DNA of 64,000 bases from Lineus longissimus (GCF_910592395.1 NC_088311.1:11350501-11414500); one strand, 5' to 3'; shown: positions 46,377-58,154, numbered from the stretch's first letter. Made by a program: numbers and translations. Notes: generated by a model not told the origin, from the sequence alone.

Positions 46377-47749
46377 CTTGTTGCCTTGGATTTCTGCTTG
46401 GGTGCTCGTCTTTTAGAGGCATCTTCCCTTCGGTTTCCGATTGATTAACCATGAAAAGATGTTATTAGTTCCTTCTCCATGCCTCTTCACGCAGACCCCT
46501 TCACATTCATTTAAGCAGACAAATCCTGCTGCTCTTTTTGAACCCTGTTGACTAAACATGCTGTAATTTATGGTAATAAATTAATGAGATGACAGGCACC
46601 GCCAAAGGGCAATTGTCACGTTATCTCATTATACTAAAGCTCGCGAATTTCTGCCATATGCGATGGTCATTCCCGATAAAGTGGGAAAAATCGCGATAAG
46701 GGTCCGTGTCATTATTGCGCAACTTCAACAGGAAGGAAATAGTTTTTAGATTGCGGATCAGGACAAATGACAGAATGACGACAGCTTGAGCGGCATCGAT
46801 GGTGTCGTGATATCTGCCACTTGGCGGCGCCGACTGGCATCAACGCTCGCCCATTCACGGATGGATTACTAGATTTTTATACCAGTGGATCAGTAGCAAT
46901 TGGTGTTTTTGATCCACAATGATTACCTTGCATTTATTGCCGCCTACGATATTATTGTAGAGATTTAGACCGGAGCTATGAATCAGCAATAGGGTGATCA
47001 TCTTGAGAAATTCAGCTTTGTGACTTTGTGAAATTTGATTATTATGTGATAAGATCTCGGCTAGGATTTTTTCCATCTTAAAGGGTGTTGGCACGAGATG
47101 ACTTTGGGATGCTATCTCTCATGCTGAGAAGGGATAAATTGCTTTAACTAGCACTCAGCTATATTTATCTGTATCCAGATGGCCTGATCCAGATGAAGGA
47201 GCTTTTCAGTCTGACAGCATTATTTATATAGAAATATTGGCACTTATTTATAGTTGCACTGTGTAGTTTCAGAATTTAGAGTGAAGTGTCAAAAATGTTG
47301 TCTTTGTTTGTTTTTATCTGATTTTTAAGAGGTGTTGGAAATAAATAAATAAAAAGCAAACCTACAGAATATTTTGAACAACTTGCAGTATATCTTATGA
47401 TGTGTGATCCCTGGGGTTGATTTTTGATGAGGTCATGGATATTTTTTCATACTTGGCTAGTAGAACAATATCATAGAAAATATTCTTTGCATCGATCATT
47501 TATATGTGGTATAATTGTGATATATTTTGTACTTCAGCAGAGAGCTGATGATTTAATCATATCGGCCATATGTCCTTCAGATCTGCAGTTAGTCTAAGTG
47601 ATACTAGTACCTACAGTCCTAGTCTCAATTAAGATACCCTCTGCTTCACATCGGGTGCTGCGTAAGCGGCATGCATATTGCCGTTAATGTTCGCACTTGT
47701 TTCCCGTAACATAACAAAACATACGGCCATCCTACTGTGGAAAAACATG
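46377..47749. other. RNF220 intron 2, possible conserved non-coding part
   Basis: The segment near 46610-46860 is less AT-rich and free of recognised repeats. It could be conserved non-coding DNA, but nothing in the sequence alone proves that. Confidence 0.25.
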
Positions 47750-47864
47750 TAGGGTAGAATGGCGTAATTGTAGCCCCGGTTAATTGTAGCCCCTGCCTAT
47801 GATATTGATTGATATCACCATGCATCAAACAATGCAGGGGCTACAATTACCCCATTCTACCCTA
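47750..47864. mobile_element. Foldback MITE, 115 bp
   Basis: TAGGGTAGAATGGCGTAATT (continuing GTAGCCCC) and its complement GGGGCTACAATTACCCCATT, CTACCCTA form 28-bp arms with one mismatch. Confidence 0.7.
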
Positions 47865-48489
47865 TAGGTGAGCAGAATTTCATTGCACCTCACGTGAATA
47901 TTATGGAGATTGCGGTGAGGGTATTCGTGCAACCCTGGGGCAAGTTGAAAATAAACACAGGTCGAATGTAAAGGTGTCGATTGCGATTGGTGCTGTTAAA
48001 GCTGACATACAAGAATAAAAACCCTTGCGGCCAAGTTGGATAACACTCACGCCAATCCGCCATGTTTTGAACGACCAGCTATCCATGTTTCAAATGCCCT
48101 CAGATATGATAGAATGCCAGCAGGCTGCAGTGGGGCTATGTTATTTTACTAACAGAGCACTTGATATGGAGTGTGGATATTACTACAAGTGGCCATTGCG
48201 ACCCTGTGCAATCAGTTTGAAATCGAATGCCACCTTATCAGATAGTTCCTCAATACACGCATGGTTTTTAGACTCGAAAAATGGCTGCTTGCTCCTATAA
48301 TCATCACAGGGTGTCATGTTCATCTCCTGATTATATATCTTATGAATTGACTTTGCCAATGTTGTTAACGGGCAATTTCGAGAGGCCGGTTTGAAACTGA
48401 AAATGATGTAGATGGCACAAATGACGCCATTAATCTGTCAAGCTTGTATGTGAAAAGAAAAACTGAAATATATGTTCATTCATAACAAT

Positions 48490-48560
48490 GGCCTCATGGC
48501 ATAGTGGATGGCAAGGATCAAGTGTCGAGGGTCCTGAGTTCGAACCGCTCAAGGAATATC
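48490..48560 (+). mobile_element. tRNA-like SINE head
   Basis: GCCTCATGGCATAGTGGATG (A box) and GAGTTCGAACCGC (B box, 48536-48548) are spaced as in a tRNA-derived SINE. The body downstream was not recognised. Confidence 0.45.
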
Positions 48561-50462
48561 TTTCATTTGTTCTTTTCATCGAGAGCGTCTCTGTGATTTG
48601 TCCCGTCAATGAACTTGCTGTTAGTGCAATCAAGTGGGACCAGTACTTGGGTGTCTATCATGTTTCAAGTGCAGTTGGTTGTTTGGTGGTCAGACGTTTA
48701 TGGCCATAGGGGTTTCATGCATGCATATCAGCTTTAAGTTGCTGAATTCTAGCTGCTCACACAGTTTTTCCCTGTGCCATGAAGGCAACTCGTCATTGGT
48801 GATCTGAAAGTGGTGTGGATGTCAGAACTGCTTGCCTTTCAGAGGGGTGTAAACTGGTTCATGTACAAAAGAGACACAGAACTCTTGAAATATAGACTTG
48901 TTCACTTGATATCAATCTCTCAGATTCACAAAGGCAGTAATTACTAACCACTTGGTGACCACTGAGACAGACTTGGTCAAATCTGCACACACTTTATGTC
49001 CGGATATAATCTGAGAACAAATAAGAAAATGGCACAACAATGGAGTGGTCATTTGGGCTAACTTCTCCCACAATGCCCTATCTCAGAGCTAACATTCCTA
49101 GAAAATCCAGCTGAACATTTGTCATCAATAGGAGCGGTCCAGAGTTTGGTCCTCACTGTTAAATTCATTAATAATGAATGATATATTGTGTTTGCTGAGA
49201 GATTAGTAAATTTGAAAGTGTGATATTTGTTAATTGGAAGGTGAATGATTTGGCGTAGGAGTCAATAAGCTGTTTAACTTCGTGACCTTGACCAATAATG
49301 CCCGGACTTTAGCATGAATGAAGACAGGACAATCTCACCAAGGATATGAAGGGGCTTGTTGATGTAGGGAGGACCTATTTTTAAGGAATCGTCCAAGCCA
49401 AGAATGTCCAAAACGTGGATCTAAAGTGCTGATATTTCTGAAACGACTTGGTTGGTATACTGAAGTGACCACATTTCTTATTCTCTTTTGTAATTGGAAA
49501 CTCATGCGATTTGTGCCCTTCGCTATAAACAGGCATCATTGATCCCCTTTATGTACACTTTCTGACGAAACGAAAGCAGAAAATTATTTCCATATTTCTG
49601 ACAACATCCTATGGCCCAGCAATTCATCAAGTTATAAATAAATATTTTTGTATTCATTTCATTGAAATGAAGGCATATTTGGATCCTTTGATAATTGCCT
49701 TGGGAAAATAAAAAAAGTTTAGGCCTACATTGTACCTGGTTTATGCTTGGCTACTAAAGCACCACGCCCACAAGCAGTTTTTGTCACTGCAACCTGTGAC
49801 AATAGATGCTGCAATGAGCAATAAAATAATCGCTTGCCTGCGGGTAATACTGGTAATCACTGGGTTGGATATTGATTGCAGGCCAGTGTGATAACCGATT
49901 CTTGTCACAGTTGCCTCTGATGATTACAGCAAACAAAAGATTTTGTTGCATGTGGTGAGAGAAATTGCTTGTTTCCGGGGATGCATTTAAAGTCTTGTGC
50001 CTGAGGGTATATTGCAGTGCAGTGACTAGGAAACAAAACATCTTTTTGTCAAATCCTTGATTAAATCAAGACTCAAACCTATCAACTTTTCAAACAATTG
50101 TGAACACTTCTAGTGAGTCCAGACACAGGAATTAAATTCAGATCTGACAGAGTGAAGTAGTTGACACCAGGGACAATACCTGAGCAGCCTGAATTGGTGA
50201 ATGGTAATTGATATGTTGAATAGGACATTTTTGTAGCTGGTCACGGAACCCCTCATCAGATGAAGTGGTCAGTAACACACACCTGGTGTGCTTTTGTTCT
50301 CAACTGGTCTGGATTCTGGCCAATGACACAGACCTTGATGTTTTACAAAATCCCTGATTTGATTTAAAGGAATGGGCAGCTTTTTATTACAGTATGTTTA
50401 TTCTTCTTCTGGTTCATCAGCAAACTATTTTTCTCGATGCTTTTTCAATTTTGTTTCAGCTC
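48561..50462. other. RNF220 intron 2, nothing recognised
   Basis: AT-rich, no supportable feature. Confidence 0.4.
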
Positions 50463-50466
50463 TTAA

Positions 50467-50998
50467 CACTTTCAGCGCCATCCGACGTAATTTTACGTCT
50501 TGCAAGTTCACACGGTTGAGCCATCCGACGTAATATTACGTCGCATTTTTAAATTTCCCGCTTTGTCTTCGAGGCGACTAGCAGCGCAGTATAGGGGAAA
50601 ATAATTTAACTATACAGCGCTTGAGGTGATAGTATGATGTTCAGCCAATGTGCTACTTATAGCCAAGATCGTCTGCATTCGAATAGGCGCAATGGCGGGT
50701 CGAAGATTGATGACGGGGGCAGATGTAGCCGAGAGTATGCCAAAAAGCGGGTATTCGGAAAGACACCAGATATTACTGTTCTATGTGTGGGTTACCATTG
50801 TGCAAAATCAAGTGCTTTGCTGACTATCATTCCAAATTAGCATTGTAAAGAGATCTAATAAAGAAGAACCAACACAGAAAATTTCATGTAATTATCTTTA
50901 TTCCTTCTATTGTTTTCATAATTTTGAAAAAGGGTAAAAAGGGGCGTAACCTTGGCCCCTGGGGGAAGTACGCTAAATATGGCTGGGCGCTGAAAGTG
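50467..50998 (+). mobile_element. piggyBac-like element with TTAA target duplication
   Basis: TTAA flanks both sides (50463-50466, 50999-51002). The ends CACTTTCAGCGCC and GGGCGCTGAAAGTG are inverted. The 532-bp interior keeps the degraded 3' end of a transposase (50729-50848). Two 16-bp palindrome-type motifs, GACGTAATTTTACGTC (50484) and GACGTAATATTACGTC (50527), lie near the left end. Confidence 0.75.
50729..50848 (+). pseudogene. piggyBac transposase C-terminal cysteine-rich domain remnant
   Basis: Reading from just after an in-frame TAG, 39 codons then TAA give RVC, then KDTRYYCSMCGLPLCKIKCF, then ADYHSK. This is the C-x-x-C / LC / CF / YH signature of the piggyBac C-terminal domain. 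The upstream DDE core is missing and the TAG at 50726 shows decay. Confidence 0.7.
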
Positions 50999-51002
50999 TT
51001 AA

Positions 51003-52891
51003 TAGATACATGTAGTCGAAAAACTTAATTTTACACTGTATAGTAGTTCAATGCTCCTTCTTTGCTGTGCATAGAAAATTTCCACTATTTTTCCTGTTCA
51101 GATAAGCCTGCAAAATCATGATTCTTCTGCGCTTATGTGATGATGTCTGAAAGAAAGCGATATTTGTTGTAATTTCCATTGTCACTTTCGGGAACTGAGT
51201 TTGCAGGGTTATGAGTAAAGTAGTGTATTAGCTCTTTCAGTTCCCAGAATTTGGGCATTTTCACCACCCAAAATCTCACAAACAAATTGAGATACACTCA
51301 TCAAAATTCTTCACACCATCGTCTTTACCCCTAGTTTCAATAAAACAGCAGTTAATACGTAGGAGTGGTATTTTTGGCCAATTTTCACAATTTTTCACCC
51401 AAAATGAGGTGTGGCAGACCCCACCCCACCCTCCCATACGAAAATTTATTCAATTTGGATGCCCAACGCCAGAGAAACCGATCTTGGCATTGAAAGGGTT
51501 AATGGACAAGATGGGCTAAAGATAAAATGCCATCGCGGCCATACACCAAATGGGATAGTACTGTTCTGACCAATGACTGATCCAATTGACAACATGAAAG
51601 CTATATTTAAATTAGCTGGTGTGGAAAATTTTAAAAAGAAAAGATTATTCTAGCATTCATATTTGAAAGTGCTCTTTATATTTTGATTGTCACCTTTTCT
51701 CCTCTTGGCAATGAAGTTTGCTTGTTGTCACTGTGAAACCACAGTGTGCCACGTGTTTTTTTATCCAAGAAGCTCTCCGAGTTGTTTGTGAGACATGCGG
51801 CCATTATGCGACCGCATGCAGATGGACCCATCAGCACATCTCAAGGAGTTGGATATAAAAGGGGGACGCGGTGCCACCAATACTTGTGGCTCATTCAAGT
51901 GGCCAAAAATAGGTACGCCATGTGGCCGAGGATCTTGAACTGGTTGTTTTGTTTAAATTGGAAATCCAACCAATTTTTGTTGTCATCTTTAGAAAGTCTA
52001 TTTGCCAATTCGTGAAGATGTTGGCACGGTTTTGAAAATGTGTCATTTACATTTTTCGATTTGACAATAACTTGAAGATTTGATTTGGATGGTAAGGGTT
52101 CACCTAGACATTTGGCTGACTGATAAATCATTCGAACGGTTGCGTTACCATGCAACATCTAAAATATTTACACCAAAAGAACAGAGGTGATTTTTTTGTG
52201 TCAAATACCAGTTGTAAGCTTTCCTTAGTGTCCCTTTTAGGGAGGCTTTTCGTGCTGTGAGGAATCCATGAAGGTATCCATATCACCAAGGCAAAAACAT
52301 TTTGAAAACTGCCCCATCTCTGTTTTGTCAACTGGCAGAAGCACAATTTTTGAAGTATGTTAAAAGAATATGAGTGATTTGAAAGAGAATTCAGGTTGTC
52401 TCTTGTTGCAGTCGGGTGATGACGATCTTCCACATGCACAGCATGTACATGTACAACCAAAATGAATTCTCCGCATTTGATCACTACATTTTGCAGTGCT
52501 GGCATTGACGGTTTCTAAAGCCTTTTCCTCCCACTTGCTCTTCAGTCCTAGCCTAATACTATTAGGCCCCATGTGGTGGCGCTGAGGCGGTCGCTGTTGC
52601 GTATTCATATAAGTTTTCTGTTTTAGTCATAAATTACACAAATTTGATTGTTAGTATGGACAAGCAGATTTAATTCAATAAAATATTCCATGTGTGAAAA
52701 TTGAGGACAAATTTCTGTTATATACGTTGTCCGTACGTATAAGCTCCTGCCAGGTGGTCAGTGTGTAACCACTATTGGCCAGTTCCAGGCCACTCTCTGT
52801 AATGTAATCAAGAGAGTGGTTGAGTCACTTTTAATAGTTCAGTCCCTGCATATCTCGATTTTAATTGGCTCGTTGGTGTTTCTACTTGCAG
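51003..52891. other. RNF220 intron 2, nothing recognised
   Basis: No repeat family or exon identified up to the acceptor of exon 3. Confidence 0.4.
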
Positions 52892-53027
52892 GAATGGTAA
52901 AAGGGCGCCATCACGTGAGACGACACCCCAGGGTAGGAAGTTCCTTCCAAGTCCATCATGCTCAAGTGGAATGCGTCGAGGAAAAGACTCTCCTGGCCTT
53001 GATGGAGCATCACAGTCCAGACTTGAG
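52892..53027 (+). CDS. RNF220: RNF220 coding exon 3
   Basis: 136 bases; acceptor GTTTCTACTTGCAG (AG 52890-52891); donor CTTGAG|GTAAGG at 53028; enters phase 2, leaves phase 0. It encodes NGKRAPSRETTPQGRKFLPS, then PSCSSGMRRGKDSPGLDGAS and QSRLE, a basic, Ser/Pro-rich linker matching the variable linker after the first half-finger of RNF220. Confidence 0.85.
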
Positions 53028-53404
53028 GTAAGGCTTCAAAAAAATGATGGATTCCATTGACGTTTTTGATTTGGAGTCAAACCAATGTATTGAGTAGTTT
53101 GATGCCTGATCATCTCACAAAGTGCAATTATTAGCTTTTTGCAATGCAAATGGAAGTATCAAAACGAAAGTATTTCCATCTGGTAATTATGAATAAAGGA
53201 AATCCTATGAACATATTTTAAAAGGGTAATAACGCACAGCTTTTTTTTGCAAATGTCGAAAAGAATGTGAAAAACTGACAACATCAAATTCGCTCCAAAG
53301 ATGAATCGAAAATTGTATCTCGAAACTGTTTTGACAACAGTCTGAAGAATTGGACTGGCTTCTAGATGCACCGTATTAAATCTAATAAGACACAACTTTA
53401 AGCT

Positions 53405-54976
53405 TTTAAAGATTACCTGCAACACTATTTAACTTAGAGAAAAATAATAGGGTATAAGATAACAAACACAGTGGTGAAAACCGCATAAATATCGCACTAC
53501 CAATCTTCAAGTTATGGCAGGTAAAAAATTCAAACATTCCAGGTGGTGCAGGAAGAACCAACTGATGATGTACAGTCCTTCCAGAAAGTAAATGTCCACG
53601 GGTTTTTTTTAATATCACAGAGATAGAATCAGATAATTATGCCCCCGCCATAGTGGGGGCATTATGTACTTGGATGGTCTCTGGTCGCCGTCGCCGAATT
53701 CCGGACTATAACTCAAGAACCCCTTGTTCGGCTGACTTGAAATTTTTAGGGGGTGTAGGCCTAGTGTGTCAAAGGGTCCCTATCGATTTTAGGCGCGTTC
53801 CAAAGACCAATATGGCCGCCAGCCGCCATCTTAGATTTTTGCATTCCACTCGTTAATTGAAGAACCACGTCTCCGACAGACTTCAAGTTTTTGTGGTGTA
53901 ATGGCCTATGGTAGGGGAGTTTCCCTACTGATTTTGGGCGCAATCCGAAATCCAAGATGGCCGTCAGTTGGCATCTTTGATTTTTAGCATTCCGACCTAC
54001 AACTCCAGAAGCACTTGTGTGAGGCATCTGTGGTATGATCGCCTAGGGTAAGGGAGGTGCTGTATAATTTTCTGGCCCCACCTGATATCCAATATGGCCC
54101 CCAGGCCGCCATCTTGTTATGTATTAATCATGAATTAATCAAAAATGGGCTTGCAGCTGCTGTTGGTTGAAGACCAAAGACCTTTCTCCACATTTGGATT
54201 TCATGCTGCGTAATCGCCAATATGCGAAAGGCATTTCAGCATCATCATCATCATCATTATGCCCCAGCTCAACGAAGTTGAGGTGGGGCATTATGTTTTC
54301 AGCTGGTTTCCGCGTCCCCCGCAACCTATTCCGGACTATAACTCAAGAACCGGTGGCCAGATTGATCTGTAATTTCTACAGTGAATTGGGGTGGATGGGG
54401 CAAGGGTCCCTATCGATTTTGGTCTCACTCTGAAATTCAATATGGCCACCAATAGGCCATCTTGGATTTCCCATTCCGGATTATAACTCAAGCACAGGTA
54501 TCCCGATTGATCTCTAAATTCTATGGTTTAATAGGGTGGATTGGGGGAGGTTCCCTATCTCCCTATTTCCTTTACACCCCATAACTTCAAAACCAGTTTA
54601 GTGACAGGCCTGTGGACACGGAGCTCACGGAGCGGGGGCATACATTTCGATTTCTGGTCGGACTAATACATGTGCTGTATTGAAAAGTTTCATGCCTATA
54701 TTTTAAAACTGTACATTAACATGTTCACTAAAAGCTCATACCTGTGACAAGGTAATTAGAATATAGGCATGAAACTATCATTATCACAGTACAGCCTAAT
54801 GTACATCATCAATTTGTTCCTCCTCCACCACCAGGAATGTTTGAATTTCATACTGCTATAACTTTAAGATGAGTAGTTTGATTTTTATGCGGTTTTCACA
54901 CTTGTGTTTCTATGTTATGCCCTATGATTTATACCCCAAGTTAAAATTTTAATAAAAGGATTTCAGGTCCCCTTTA
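53405..54976. mobile_element. Palindromic MITE family C, copy split by an insertion
   Basis: The left half (53405-53572) and right half (54671-54976) match the intact copy at 20635-21119. The break falls at GATGATGTACA | TGTGCTGTA. About 1.1 kb is inserted. Confidence 0.7.
53573..54670 (+). mobile_element. Hairpin-capped GCCCCC element pair nested in family C
   Basis: The 5' cap GCCCCCGCCATAGTGGGGGC (53641-53660) is followed by about 150-bp monomers. Each has CCGGACTATAACTCAAGAAC-type starts, a CCCTA-TCGATTTT segment and AATATGGCC-CCGCCATCTTG-type ends. A second 5' cap at 54261-54289 (arms GCCCCAGCTCAAC / GTTGAGGTGGGGC) begins another unit. The 3' edge is GAGCGGGGGCATACATTTC. Non-coding. Confidence 0.6.
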
Positions 54977-55094
54977 ATTGTGGGTAGTTAGACATTGATT
55001 TGCCAGGTTGGGGACACAAAAGGGGTGTTTAAAAGGTACATGTACTTTGCCCCTTGCCTATAGCTTTTATGTTGTCATTTTTCGAAATTTTCAG

Positions 55095-55137
55095 ACGTAC
55101 CTTCGAGTGAAGTCTAATCGCCAAGGAAGGTTGAGTG
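55095..55137 (+). CDS. RNF220: RNF220 coding exon 4 (43 bases)
   Basis: Acceptor TTCGAAATTTTCAG (AG 55093-55094); donor TTGAGTG|GTAAGT at 55138; enters phase 0, leaves phase 1. It encodes TYLRVKSNRQGRLSG, corresponding to the vertebrate FLRVRANRQTRLNARIG block. Very short but unambiguous. Confidence 0.9.
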
Positions 55138-55804
55138 GTAAGTAATAACTCAAATGTTTCACAAACACATAAAATGTTGAAAATCTGATTTTAAATATGT
55201 GTCATGATTCTTTTGGTTTTAAGCTTTCACAATATTATGATATATGATTTCAGAAAGAGAACCCATCCATTAGTATATTATTAGTGCTTTTACCAGGATT
55301 TGAAAAGGACAGGGTATTTTCTCCTTTTGAAGGAAAAGGGCAAGGAGTAGCTTGGGGCAAAAAGGGCTTTGACTACATGTTTGTGGGATGGTGGCCAGTT
55401 TAAATTTCGTTATTGTGTAAAATCATCTTGAATCATCAAGAGTAAAAATTCGTTGTGATGTGCTCATATATAACCAGAATGATCAGCAGCCATTATGAGT
55501 GCCTGGGGAGGAGGAAGTAGTGCCCCACCAAACAAACGTTACATTCAAATGTTTTTCCTTGAATGGCCAAGATAGTTGAAAATTGAAAATGATATAACTA
55601 CTTTGGAGACAAGTAAACATGAGACAACATAATGTTAGATGGTATGCCAGTGCCAATATGGCAACTAGCTGCTAGGACTGAGACCATACTGAGTAGTACA
55701 GACTGTCACCAGAATTGATCACAAAAGGCAACAGGCAAGTTGTGAGTGGCTGAGACTTGTGCCCCTCCTCCAAAAATTGATCATCTGTTTGCTTGATTTC
55801 TCAG
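55138..55804. other. RNF220 intron 4
   Basis: 667 bp, AT-rich, no recognised repeat. Confidence 0.6.
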
Positions 55805-55923
55805 CTAAGACCCGTGGTAAGAAGAAGCGATGCCAGGAGGAGACAGTCTGTCCAGTCTGCACTGAGAAGGTCTTTGGGACTCCGGAGGAGCTCAACGAAC
55901 ATGTCGAACATTGTCTCAAACGT
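55805..55923 (+). CDS. RNF220: RNF220 coding exon 5 (C2HC zinc finger)
   Basis: 119 bases; acceptor TTGATTTCTCAG (AG 55803-55804), donor AAACGT|GTAAGC at 55924; enters phase 1, leaves phase 0. It encodes TRGKKKRCQEE, then TVCPVCTEKVFGTPEELNEH, VEHCLKR. The C-x2-C-x13-H-x3-C arrangement is a small zinc finger resembling the Rad18-type ubiquitin-binding (UBZ4) class; ubiquitin binding is inferred. Vertebrates have an alternatively included counterpart (VCPLC...HVEHCL). Confidence 0.9.
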
Positions 55924-55940
55924 GTAAGCAAACCAGTACT

Positions 55941-56178
55941 CTTAAAGGTTGACCATAGGTACCGCTATTTTGGCTAGACCTCCAAATCCTAAAGCAATTA
56001 GAACGCTTTCCAAATGAATTGAATACTCATTTAAAACCCTGGAGGCTTTACTCTGGAAAACAAAGAACAGACTCCAGACCTTGAAATGAGCATTCACCAC
56101 ATTTTAAAATAGTTCTAATTGCTTTAGGATTTCTAGTTCTAGCCAAAATAGCGATACCTAAAAGGCTTGGCCTTAAAG
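55941..56178. mobile_element. MITE 17 bp after the exon 5 donor
   Basis: The arms AGGTACCGCTATTTTGGCTA, GACCTCC, AAATCCTAAAGCAATTAGAA and their complement near 56112-56160 are about 85-90% matched, with outer ends CTTAAAGG / CCTTTAAG-like. About 238 bp. Confidence 0.65.
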
Positions 56179-56590
56179 GCTTGGACTTCATGACACACTG
56201 ACCCAGTCGTCTATCATCACTGTGCCAATATGTCATACATGAGGTTTAGTTATACAGAAAACAGTAGAGGGTGTGCGGATAAATTTACAGGACTGTGAGG
56301 TTTTCAATGTCTGCTGGGTAATTTTCCTCACTACATTTAATGAGAATCAGTGAATATTACAGTACACCAATATTTTCATTGGCTGGCAGAGCTGCTCCTG
56401 TAGCTACATTGGGAGAGTGTATAGCTAACACTCCCTAGTTCTCCGATATTTTTCAACCACTGTGATTTAGTTGGCTCAGAAAATTTTTACAGAAAAGTTC
56501 GGTGATTTCCAGGACTGCAATTTAAAGTGCCAACCTACTGTCAAACTGATTTTAACAAAAAAAAGTGTCAATGAGTGCAGTTATTTTGCC

Positions 56591-56874
56591 AATGAGGAAC
56601 CTGCACAACAAAACCTGTCAATAGGGGGCCCTGCAGGCAAGTGGACCATGGTTGTAATGAGAAAGCCATTTCCCGGGTCAATGATTTTTGAATATTTCAT
56701 CCCTTAATTACTCTACATGGGGAAATAGCACCAAAAATATTGTTTTGTTGGTCCTTAATTCTATTTTGAAGAGTTTTATGGAGAAAAACTTAATTTTAAT
56801 GGAAAATGCACTGGAAGTGTACCTTTTAGTACTAGTGCTACCATCTGGATTTTTAGTTCTGCAGGTTCCTCATT
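56591..56874. mobile_element. AATGAGG MITE, copy 2 (uninterrupted)
   Basis: 284 bp with 15-bp perfect inverted ends AATGAGGAACCTGCA / TGCAGGTTCCTCATT. It serves as the empty-site reference for 7876-9288. An 83-codon frame inside it has no coding meaning. Confidence 0.75.
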
Positions 56875-56924
56875 TGGTGGTTGTCGCCTGGAGTGGCCTC
56901 TGGCCATTTAGCATGTTAAAGACC

Positions 56925-57140
56925 TACAGCGTTTGTTAAATATTTGAAATTGGTAATTGAATTTGAAAATTTCAAAAGCGTGAATAAGTGCTAAATATAA
57001 ATTACAAGACTGTTGTTTTGTAGACAGATGTGAGATATACAAGTGCTATACATACATGTACCAAGTTTCAGCGCAATCGTATGTATGATGACTACACTAC
57101 GGTTTTGTGTATGAATGCATTTCTGTTTTCCTGGACCACC
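56925..57140 (+). repeat. Interspersed repeat family D, uninterrupted copy
   Basis: AAGACCTACAGCGTTTGTTA, ..TTGTAGACAGATGTGAGATA, ..ACCAAGTTTCAGCGCAATCG. It matches the split copies at 36931 and 57747. Confidence 0.55.
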
Positions 57141-57211
57141 AGTAATTACAAACCATGCATACCTCATTTACTGTTGAGATAACCTCTGATCTTATATTCA
57201 TTAACTTCCAG

Positions 57212-57326
57212 ATGCAGCAGGAGCATGAAGATGCTGAGGTTGATGTGGAGGGCAACTATGAGGAGTACACATGGGCCGGGCAGACGAGGATACGAGCTAC
57301 CACCATGCTGGAAGGGGGATTTAAAG
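57212..57326 (+). CDS. RNF220: RNF220 coding exon 6
   Basis: 115 bases; acceptor CATTAACTTCCAG (AG 57210-57211), donor TTTAAAG|GTCAGC at 57327; enters phase 0, leaves phase 1. It encodes MQQEHEDAEVDVEGNYEEYT, then WAGQTRIRATTMLEGGFKG, aligned with vertebrate ...EEYEWCGQKRIRATTLLEGG. An acidic segment precedes a highly conserved core. Confidence 0.93.
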
Positions 57327-57746
57327 GTCAGCTGCAATGATCATGAGTTTAGAAATAATAAGGCTGTTAAGATTTGATCGAAAAACAATTATTTTGTGTT
57401 AGTGATTATTTTTGGATGCAATACCAGGTGAAGTGGTGGCTTTGATTGTGCACTGACTACATGTTTACATGTATTTTCCAAACCATCACTTTTTATGGCT
57501 GATCTCCATTGACATCCAAATCCATCAACAATGAAATCATTTTGTACACTTCTCTTTTTATGGCCAAAAGAACCCTCTTCAGTCTTCTTTGAATATGATT
57601 TCCCTGGAAAATTTGTATGGAGGTCACATTGCATTAGCAGCAAACTGGTGTTCTTATCAGGACACATGAGGTTTCAGTTAGCTAATGTGACAAATATTCA
57701 TTATGAATTGTTTGAATTTCTTGAGGTGTTGGTGATGCTGGGTTTA

Positions 57747-58140
57747 AAGGCCTACGCCATTCGTTACAAATTTTGAATTTGTAATTGAATTGAAAAATTT
57801 CCAATTGTGGAAATACGTACTAAATGTGACCAGTCACAGCAAAACCAGGCGCATGTCACTCTGAACTTGGCAGGTAGAGATGGACTGTTTGTTCATTTCT
57901 CTGTTGTCTGCCTTTTGTGAAATATGAGCACATCAATTTCTTCCATCATCTCCTGGTGTCATTCAGGCTCATCTTCTGTGCGACATGCGCCTGGTTTTGC
58001 TGTGACGGGTCACTAATATAAATTTCAACATTGCCGTTGTGTAAACTGATATACAAATACTATGAATACCAAGTTTAAACAAATTTGTATTCACAATAAC
58101 AGCACTACCTTATTGTGTATTAGTGGATTTCTATTTAACA
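57747..58140 (+). repeat. Interspersed repeat family D, copy split by a TGTGACCC MITE
   Basis: GGCCTACGCCATTCGTTACA to about 57824, then resuming AATATAAATTTCAACATTGC after 58013. The interruption is the 189-bp element at 57825-58013. Confidence 0.55.
57825..58013 (+). mobile_element. TGTGACCC MITE, copy 4, nested
   Basis: TGTGACCAGTCACAGCAAAA to TTTTGCTGTGACGGGTCAC; inserted in repeat family D with CTAA on both sides as a likely short target duplication. Confidence 0.65.
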
Positions 58141-58154
58141 GGACCACAAATCTA

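Noticed and set aside
50634-50840. 68-codon plus-strand open frame inside the piggyBac-like element
   Set aside because: The meaningful coding trace is in a different frame (50729-50848), so this frame is a shadow of the decayed transposase.
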